Source: Leptodactylus fallax (taxonomy: Eukaryota > Chordata > Amphibia > Anura > Leptodactylidae). From it: a stretch of 64,000 bases of DNA. Positions 56,740 to 64,000 of the stretch are shown in pieces. The stretch spans positions 5,089,501 through 5,153,500 of the forward strand of contig CAMRHE010000067.1 in assembly GCA_947044405.1 (NCBI GenBank), written 5' to 3'. Position 1 is the first letter of the stretch; each line of letters starts with the position of its first letter. A program made the translations under genes and the position numbers. The notes under the pieces were generated by a model. The model was not told the DNA's origin. It made no database searches and saw only the letters and a list, made by a program, of their open reading frames with translations.

Positions 56740-58335
56740 ACAATACATGAGCAGGCATACTAGTCCGATAGATTATTGCTCTTGTGTGTTTTTGCAGAAT
56801 TTTGTATCATTGCATTACTACACTATATACTAATGTTAAGAAGCACATAAAGTATTAATAAAATACATCAATATATCATATCATTACTTTGCATGCTATT
56901 AGACAATATTTTTCATCATTACGTGTTTTTACCCTCGTTTAATAATTTGTTGCTATGAATAAGCAATATAATAATACAAGAATTGTTTTCATTCAGCTCA
57001 TTTCTATATTTCAGACAATACATATTTATGGGTCCTAATAATTGGTTTATAGGCTGAGGGGGAGGGGAGAATGGTTATGACTTGGCCTTTATGGTAAATA
57101 TATACTGTTAGGTTATGACCTTGTTGTTGATCAGATACGATGAGCTATGAGAATCCCACCATGCAGATCACTGTGTGCTTCCTTCAGTCACTAGAGAGAG
57201 ATGTCTTCCCACCTCCCAGCCCCAAACCCACAGAGGCATCCTATTACTTCAGCTGTCAGGACTAAGGATAGCCCCTAATTACTTGTGCTCACTGTTAAGT
57301 CAGATATAACATCCTCATCTGCACTAGTGACTGGGGATCCTCTTGCTAGAACTGTCTGTCCTTTTCCCTTTAGGGTTACACAAGCCAACCTGGGCGCCTG
57401 TTTTCTCTCATCAGAGGCTTTTCCCATGAATGCTTCTTGCATTCCTAATAAGATGCAGCCCGGGAACAGAGAGCAGCTAGGGGCTCATGTGTACTAACAA
57501 AGACAGCAGCAAGGTGCCTGTGACCTTCATCTTTCTCTGGGATACACATTGCACCCCAGGAAATCAAAGGCATGTCCTCTGTAGATGCCTGGACAGAGGC
57601 TGACAATTCTCACTGACTGTACCACAGTGCTGTAAAATATCATTGAAACATCCTGGAATACATCTCCTTCTTGTAGTATCCTCTTCAGGGTGAAACTAGG
57701 GGGAACCCTTGTGATAGATCCATAGATGACTGGACAGACATTCACAACTGTGCTATAGCCCTCTATAATATTATATAGGTTAAACATCCCCTATACCAGG
57801 ATTGATGTCCCAAATAACTGGTGCAAAATAAATGTTCATGTGACTGTGAACCCCTGTCTGGAATAGAAACTGAGGAGTCAACTGATCGTCTGGTATAGTC
57901 AGGTGGAATCTATAGGAAAGGCAAGAAAATCCAATGTATGTTATCTGCAGGAACACGAAGGGCTGTGGTGGTCAAGGTAGCAAAGATCGTTTGCACCAGT
58001 CAGGCTGGAATAAACATATATAACACATAGTTCCCCATCTATATTGTTGTCTACTGTAATATACAATGGTCAGATGGGGGGATCACGTTTCTGACATGAT
58101 TGGTAACCAATTTGATGTTACTTTTTGGAAGCAGATCTGTCTAACATGGGAATATAAAAACATCAGCTTGTCAAGTATGGAAGATTCATGTCAATTAGGG
58201 CAGGCATAATGTTAGACTGACAGCTGCGCATGTTTCCTACTTGGGGGAATGAATGAAGACGTCTACACAGTTATGTTCCTCAGCCTATAACGCTCAACAT
58301 GTTCTAAAGCCAATGTGAACACTGCCTGCTATCCA
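56740..58335. other. No gene recognised
   Basis: Single-copy-looking; the 57285-57497 and 57527-57787 frames have no recognisable domains. It may contain unrecognised regulatory sequence. Confidence 0.4.
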
Positions 58336-58339
58336 CAAC

Positions 58340-58411
58340 GCTAACCATTCATTATATTATCAGAGCTGCTGATGAAGATGTGAAGGCGCCGAAACGTTGT
58401 TCATGGTTAGC
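58340..58411 (+). other. Hammerhead-ribozyme-like core in a short inverted repeat
   Basis: GCTAACCAT (58340-58348) pairs with ATGGTTAGC (58403-58411). Between them lie CTGATGA (58369-58375) and CGAAACG (58390-58396), the two conserved strands of a hammerhead core, with possible stem II sequence between. The extra A after CTGATGA and the weak stem II argue against activity. It may be a relic from a Penelope-type or other repeat; I could not confirm a cleavage site. Confidence 0.2.
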
Positions 58412-58459
58412 TTCTATATCACAGAATTTATTGCATGTTTGTAGATGTGATGTATCAAG

Positions 58460-59005
58460 GAGACTTGATGGGTTGAGTTTTAAGGCTTATTGCAGTAGGG
58501 CTGGGTCTACAGGAGCCATTATTAAAAGAGCTAGGTTTGATATGTTGGGTTGGGGCTTGGTCTACAGGAGCCCGTATTCCAAAAACCTGTATTACAAGAA
58601 CCAGACTTGATGTGTCGGGGTTTAAGGCTTATGGCAGTAGGGCTGGGGCTGTGTCTACAGAGCCAATAAGACAAGAGTCAGGCTTAATGTGTCGGGTTTA
58701 GGGCTTATGGCAATAGGGCTAGGTCTGGGTTTACAAGAGTCAATTATTACAATATTACAAGAGCCAGACTTGATGTGTCCGGTTTTAGGCTTATGACTGT
58801 AGGGCTGGGTCTGGGTCTACAAGATCCAATTATTACAATATTACAAGATCCAATTATTACAATATTACAAGAGCCAGACTTGATGTCGGATTTTATGGCT
58901 TATTTCAGTAGGGCTGGGACTGGGTCTGCAGGAGCCAATATCACAAGAGCCAATTATAACAATATTACAAGAGCCAACTATAACAATATTACAAGAGCCA
59001 ATAGA
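58460..59005. repeat. Tandem array of about 100-bp units
   Basis: The order GACTTGATG, TCGGGTTT, GGCTTATGGCAGTAGGGCTG, GGTCTACAAGAGCC, AATTATTACAATATTACAAG repeats about five times. A short subunit, ACAAGAGCCAATTATAACAAT, expands locally at 58815-58870 and 58945-59000. Confidence 0.9.
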
Positions 59006-59009
59006 GTTA

Positions 59010-59485
59010 GAACATATTGAGATATCTCATTCCTCCAGGTAGTGTCCAAGGACAGCATACATCATGGCCACACGATCACTTCATCTATCTGCCTGCCACA
59101 CTTGCACAACACAATACAACAATACTTAGTAAGTACAAGGTTTTAAGGTAAGGAGATAATTCACATTAACAGAATGGACTAGTGATCCATGTACTTGCTC
59201 ATGGAGGAAGGATCATTTTAGCCTCTGACAGTGACCCATTTAACCTCTAATAATAGACATTAAGCCATTTAACCTCCAATAATCAACAAGGTGATTCTTA
59301 AGGGTTATTAAGGTTACCCATAGCATAATACAAGGTAATAATTCACACAGTCACATATAGAATGTTAAGAGCTATGATCTTTAGTCCAATAGATTATATA
59401 ACCATGTCTTAGGAGTCTATATGAAACAAGATTGATATGGCTTCAGGATGTGTGATGCTTATATGGTATGCATGATGGATGCATA
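59010..59485. other. No feature recognised
   Basis: Single-copy-looking; TTTAACCTCTAATAATAGAC and TTTAACCTCCAATAATC near 59230-59285 suggest a short local repeat. Confidence 0.4.
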
Positions 59486-59489
59486 TAGA

Positions 59490-59900
59490 TACCTAGGAGT
59501 GCTCGGTGCTCTATTACATGTGCAGGGCACAGCTCAGCCTCCATGATGAGGACTATGTATGTAGTGAGGGGCCCTGCTGTGCTGCTGGAGCTTGCAGGGA
59601 GTTGGGTGCTTGGCTCAGCCAGGGTCATGTGCTCCTCTGACAACACAACTCCTCTTCCAGTCACTGACCTTTTTCTGACTTTCACAAACCCGAGATCGTT
59701 CAAGCAAATATCCAAATACCAGATTATTGTTTTATTCATAATCACTAAGTTATTTGGACGTGGAGATTGCAGAGTGTAACCCTGTCAGTGCCAGTCACGC
59801 TCTGCTGAGAGCAAATCGCTTTTTCTTCCTAAAGCTCCATATAGCTTCCATTTATCTTAAATACAATGGACTTATGGAATATTAGCTGGCAAGGATGGGA
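59490..59900. promoter_or_regulatory. Candidate conserved non-coding element 2.5-3 kb upstream of en2
   Basis: Repeat-free with GC-rich and AT-core parts (GCAAATCGCTTTTTCTTCC near 59810, CACAAACCCGAGATCG near 59682). The opposing 78- and 100-codon frames lack domains. Closest large unique block to the promoter. Function is inferred. Confidence 0.3.
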
Positions 59901-60029
59901 TTTTCATATTATTATATAACTCCTCATGAATGTGATTATTTGGCATCAAATACAGTACAGAGAGTGGAAGAGCCTGAAATGTCTATATATTGATCTGTCA
60001 GTTTAGGAAAGCTAGATATAGCTAGATAT

Positions 60030-60140
60030 ATATGGAGATAGATAGATAGGTAGATAGACATGTAGGTAGATAGACAGATAGATAGATAGATAGATAGACA
60101 GACATGTAGGTAGGTAGGTAGATAGATAGATAGATAGATG

Positions 60141-60191
<51 letters not shown>

Positions 60192-60236
60192 GGATAGATA
60201 GACATGTAGGTAGGTAGATAGATAGATAGATAGATG

Positions 60237-60275
<39 letters not shown>

Positions 60276-60276
60276 G

Positions 60277-60340
<64 letters not shown>

Positions 60341-60341
60341 T
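60030..60341. repeat. (GATA)n with GACATGTAGGTAGG interruptions
   Basis: About 300 bp of GATA units, with GGTAGGTAG and GATGGATAG variants spaced in a repeated pattern. LSIY frames on the minus strand are artefacts. Confidence 0.97.
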
Positions 60342-60349
60342 TCTCCAGG

Positions 60350-60598
60350 GGTAAAAACTCTGCAATGGATAAGTAGAAAAAACCTTGCTTGCTGTGCTGT
60401 CTGGTGTCATTGTCTTTTTATGATGATCTCATTTCAGGTGTTTTATTCATTCTGAACAGGATTAATTGGGGAGGGGGATTTCAGACCAACCAATAAAACA
60501 GGATCACAATGCAATTGCTGTACTAAAACATGGATGTAAAGTAGTAGTGATGGTTTGTGTAGAGATGAGATTTAGTATTTATTGATGTATTATATTTA
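60350..60598. other. No feature recognised
   Basis: Short unassigned spacer. Confidence 0.4.
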
Positions 60599-60599
60599 C

Positions 60600-61640
60600 C
60601 ACACCTCACGTGTGAGTATAGTGTGTACACAGTAGGTATATGCATATCTATATACACATACACAGGTCATCAATCTACATGCAGATAAACATGAACATGG
60701 TTATATGTATACACACATAAATGTCTATACATACACACAGACATTTCTATGCCTAGCTACATCCATGCACACAAACACACATATCTAGCACACATAAACA
60801 CAGCTATACATACACACATAAATATCTATCTTTCTACATATACACACACACATATAACTATCTACACCTATTAACATTTATAAATACACACATACGTACT
60901 TACACACTTATACATAGCTATATACATATACACAAAAAATAAATGCATATACACATAAATATCTATATCTTTCTACATATATTCACACATATACATATCT
61001 ACACCAATTACGTTCATACATACACACATATCTATTTGCACACCTAATTCTAGCAATACATCAACATACACATACCTATAGGTATATACAAGCATAAATA
61101 TATGCATCTTTCTACATATACACACAAATACACCTACACCATCTACATGGTGAAACACACATACCTATTTACACATACACACATAGATATGCATAAACAC
61201 ATATATACATATACACACATATACATATTTACACCATCCACATACAAATATATCTATATCCATATACATATCTAGACCTTCTACGTTCATATACACACAT
61301 TCATACTTACACACATATACATGGCTATATGCATACACACATATACATAACTGCACCTATCTACATTCATACATTCACACACATAAATATAGCCACATAC
61401 ACACATTTAAGTATATCTATAATGCACAAGGATATCTTTCTACATATATACACACATAAATGTCTACTACTCCCTACATACACATACATACATCCTTACA
61501 TGCACATAAATACATCTGTACACATACATAAATAAACATGTACATCTTTGTACCTGTACACACATTAATGTCTACCTACACACATGACTATGTCTATAAA
61601 TAAGTATGCCTCGTTGCATACACACATAATACACACACAC
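60600..61640. repeat. Degenerate CA/TA-rich tandem repeat, about 1 kb
   Basis: Imperfect ACACATA/TACATAT units run throughout. The longer word ATCTTTCTACATATA recurs at about 60829, 60968, 61107 and 61434, suggesting an old unit of roughly 135-140 bp. It ends about 200 bp before the presumed en2 promoter. Confidence 0.85.
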
Positions 61641-61823
61641 ACCTCTCCACAAGCTGTTAGGGCAGTAGCATCCTAGAAGCTGCATCTTTAAAGCTGCAAA
61701 GAGGGCTGAGGATGGGGGAGGAGAGAAGGCTAGAAAGAAGGAGGAGGGGGTGTAGGGGAGTGGAATTCTCCTTGTCAATTTACTACTCAGGCTCACATTC
61801 ATGTGACATGGGGCTGCTCGTCC

Positions 61824-61890
61824 ATTGGCTGCAGGCACGTGTCCAGGCTACCGGGCTCCCACGTCACTTGTGAGGCTTCTATTAAAAATA
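61824..61890 (+). promoter_or_regulatory. en2: Presumed en2 core promoter
   Basis: Within 70 bp there is an inverted CCAAT box (ATTGG, 61824-61828), an E-box CACGTG (61836-61841), a CRE-like CACGTCAC (61860-61867) and a TATA-like TATTAAAAATA (61880-61890). This spacing predicts transcription starting near 61910, about 460 bp upstream of the ATG. It is motif-based; no transcript evidence is available here. Confidence 0.5.
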
Positions 61891-61909
61891 AGAACAAAAA
61901 TCCAGAGTG

Positions 61910-62370
61910 AAAGTATTCCAGGTCCAGTGACTGCTCCTCCAATTACCCCCAGCATAGAGCCTGGCACATGAGCACTGGGGACTCCTCTGCTGAAGGGACA
62001 CAGCAACTTGTCTATATGTCTCATTTCCTACTCTTCTGATATACAATATCCCACACTATATTGTTATATATGCGACTCACAGCCCAGAGCAGGGTTGATG
62101 CATGCATGCTGTACAGGCATCTGTCCATTGCTGCTACTGGGCTTCCTGGAGGATTTACTGCCTGGATGTGGAAGGAAGGAGTATGAGCCTTGGCAAGAGG
62201 ATGCTTTGGTTTGCAGCCCTGAACCAGTAATATCCTTCTACAGGAGCCAGCTAGAGAGAGCTACTCTGAGACCCTCCTCACACTGACATTGGAGCTTTGA
62301 ATGTGCAGGAGACTTGGAGGAGTAGGCAGTAGAAAGGGTTAAACCTAGAAGCAGCTTGTGGAATTACAGC
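61910..62370 (+). other. en2: Presumed en2 5' untranslated leader with upstream ORFs
   Basis: If transcription starts near 61910, the leader has several ATGs before the en2 start. They open ORFs at 61968-62039 (with an in-frame ATG at 62016), 62070-62186, 62098-62286 (62 codons before stop) and a short one at 62301. CTTTGAA at 62295-62301 resembles a TCF/LEF site; Wnt/TCF control of en2 is known in Xenopus, but this site is untested. Confidence 0.5.
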
Positions 62371-62869
62371 ATGGAAGAAAATGACCAGAATCACAGGGAA
62401 GTGGAGCAACAACAGCAGCAGCAGCAGGAGGCAGGAGAGGAGTCCAACAGGGGGATCCTGCCCCTGCTCCAGGCTCCAGGGAACCATCAGCCCCATCACA
62501 GGATCACCAACTTCTTCATTGATAATATCCTACGGCCGGAGTTTGGAAGGAGGAAGGAAGGAGCTGTCCAGCAGGAGGACCTCTTCTCGGGCAGGGACAG
62601 TGTGCTGGCTCGATCTGGGGCAGAGACTGGGCAACACAGGAGCAGCACTGGGGGCACAGAGGCAGAAGGGGCACCCAAGGCAATCACTGGAGATAAGAAA
62701 ATTGATGTGGGCATAGAAGGACCCATCAAACCCAGAGGAGGCTTGAGTGGAGACCATTCCTTGAGCTCAGACTCTGATAGTTCTCAAGCCAGCTCTACCA
62801 ATAACCAGCAGCCTATGCTATGGCCAGCCTGGGTTTACTGCACCAGGTACTCAGATAGACCTTCATCAG
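62371..62869 (+). CDS. en2: Engrailed-2 homeodomain transcription factor, exon 1 (partial gene)
   Basis: Engrailed-2 is a nuclear homeodomain repressor that patterns the midbrain-hindbrain boundary and cerebellum. This exon encodes residues 1-166 plus the first base of codon 167. A glutamine run (residues 13-19) comes first. The EH1 motif ITNFFIDNILRPEFG (about 45-59) recruits Groucho/TLE. A serine/aspartate stretch SSDSDSSQ (132-139) follows, then the EH2 hexapeptide region WPAWVYCTRY (151-160), which binds PBX. The ATG at 62371 has A at -3 and G at +4 and begins MEENDQN, as in En2. The exon ends CAG|GTAAGA at 62869/62870, a phase-1 intron after the EH2 block, the expected engrailed splice position. 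EH3, homeobox and EH5 lie in exon 2, outside the window. The open frame continuing to 63078 is intron. En2 is favoured over En1 by the N-terminus and by EFGRRK after EH1. Confidence 0.95.
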
Positions 62870-63071
62870 GTAAGAGCCAGAGGTGCTTGATCCCTCTTCA
62901 TTCATTTTGGGGTGAAACTTGTAAGGGTATCACTGAGATAGGGGAGGAGATCATTAGAGATCAGTTATCCTACTGCAAAGAAAGCTCCATGTCTCCTAAG
63001 AAGCCCTTCTGTTTGCAGCATGCACCATCGAAAATTTCAAATTGCCAAGATCTTCTTTTAGCTCCATGCTT

Positions 63072-63090
63072 TAATTAGACACCTAATTAG
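63072..63090. promoter_or_regulatory. Paired TAATTAG homeodomain sites in intron 1
   Basis: TAATTAG occurs at 63072-63078 and 63084-63090, start-to-start distance 12 bp, inside GC-containing unique sequence (ACCTAATTAGCGCC). TAATTA cores suit engrailed-class (Q50) and other homeodomains. Function is inferred. Confidence 0.4.
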
Positions 63091-63414
63091 CGCCAGCTCT
63101 GCGCCTTCTGACAATTACCCATAGAAAAGCTTTTGCATTTCCAGCTCGACATTATTGGGGGCTTAATTTTTCTTACGCAATTGATTTGTCACAGAGTCTT
63201 GGCTTTGACTCCTACTTATGCAGAATTCACGTAGTTCATAGTATAAAAAAAACCATATAAAACACACATAAATACAGAATAGTCACATCATGCTCGGACA
63301 TTAATACATTGCCTTCCATTGTTCTTTCTGCTGGCTGCTGTTTATTTCCTAATTATTCCAAAAATGAAGATGGTACAGGCCAAGATTTACCATTATTCTG
63401 TCTGAGTTTTCTCC

Positions 63415-63600
63415 CTTGGATGCAGTCAGTAAAATAATATATATAAAAAAAATATATAATTATTACATTATTTTTATTATTGATAATAATATAACTGTTA
63501 TAAATATTACTACTATTATTAGCACTATATTATTATTATTATTATTATTACTATTATTTTATTATTATATTTCACCTATAAATTATTTTATATTTTTTAT
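63415..63600. repeat. ATT-rich trinucleotide stretch
   Basis: Imperfect then near-perfect TTA/ATT run, longest at about 63530-63560. Confidence 0.9.
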
Positions 63601-64000
63601 GCCGCAATTATAATTAATAACCAATCAATTCACCAAAGATCTTTAATCCACATTTTATTTCTCCATTCACATTTTGGTTGCTTTCACTATAATACAAGCG
63701 CCTACATGGAGAATTAAAAATAATATTTTATCAAATGGAATATATTATTTTTTTTTTATTTTGCCTTTTAATTCCTATATGCACTGAATGTATTCCCTAT
63801 AAAATGCACCTCTTATAACAGGAGTTTTGCAGACTCCAGGTAGTGTCCCCCGTCTCTTTCTCTATAATGGAATGGTCTAGTAGTAGAATTATTTATGATC
63901 TGGGATTTTCCGTATACATAATATGCATTTGCGACATCAAAGACAGTCTCTTTTAATCTGGGTGTCATATAGAGAGCACACGTTTATGCCAACATGAATG

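Larger units (their letters stand above)
62870..64000 (+). other. en2: en2 intron 1, 5' part
   Basis: It starts with the donor GTAAGAG. No acceptor plus homeobox is reached before the window ends. It contains paired homeodomain sites near 63072-63090, a repeat-free CpG-bearing stretch to about 63240, and AT-rich sequence after 63415. Confidence 0.85.

Noticed and set aside
55428..60341. Regularly spaced repeats resembling a CRISPR array
   Set aside because: The spacing comes from GATA microsatellites with interruptions; there are no unique spacers, and the context is a vertebrate genome.
62356..62370. Earlier in-frame start adding five residues to En2
   Set aside because: That codon is TTG, not ATG. 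The ATG at 62371 has strong context and gives the expected En2 N-terminus.
62870..63078. Continuation of the en2 frame to a stop at 63076-63078
   Set aside because: The CAG|GTAAGA donor at 62869/62870 sits at the conserved engrailed splice position, directly after the EH2 block; the following residues do not resemble engrailed.

Overview
The window is eukaryotic, mostly intergenic vertebrate DNA, most likely from an anuran amphibian. It holds one recognisable host gene: the first coding exon of engrailed-2 (en2), on the + strand at 62371-62869. That exon ends in a consensus splice donor and is followed by about 1.1 kb of intron 1, so the homeobox exon lies beyond the window. The exon-1 protein carries the EH1 repressor motif and the EH2 (hexapeptide) motif and resembles amphibian En2 more than En1. 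The many frog-type short inverted-repeat transposons support the frog assignment. No second protein-coding gene, tRNA, rRNA or CRISPR array was found. Almost all long open frames are by-products of tandem repeats or transposon relics.

Region 1 to about 42.7 kb is dense in transposon relics. They include a long-TIR DNA transposon with its own 31-bp tandem array (1-1139), a 655-bp palindromic element (3200-3854), a minus-strand CR1-like LINE broken by later insertions (5286-6660), and a Tc1/mariner relic that still reads as transposase (40776-41243). There are also a pogo-like TA element (37285-37711), hAT-type elements with 8-bp target duplications, TTA/TAA-flanked Harbinger-like MITEs, and many elements beginning TTAAAGG, as in the Xenopus T2/Kolobok group. 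Several are inserted back to back.

Region 43-61.6 kb is different: transposon copies are scarce and tandem repeats dominate. These are a 1.67-kb TAG-type array, many GATA blocks, ATT arrays, a 2.15-kb satellite of roughly 60-bp units (51014-53165), an array of about 100-bp units (58460-59005), and 1 kb of degenerate CA/TA-rich repeat (60600-61640). Between them lie unique, homeodomain-site-containing stretches that could be conserved enhancers of en2.

Region 61.8-64 kb holds the en2 core promoter candidate (inverted CCAAT box, E-box, CRE-like and TATA-like motifs), a probable leader with several upstream ORFs, exon 1, and the start of intron 1 with a pair of TAATTAG sites. In tetrapods EN2 usually sits between INSIG1 on the 5' side and CNPY1/RBM33/SHH on the 3' side; no exon of those genes was recognised here, which fits an upstream gene desert. 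I saw no convincing sign of an undescribed protein-based system. The unusual material is repeat architecture and possible cis-regulation. All family names come from motif recognition, not from database searches.
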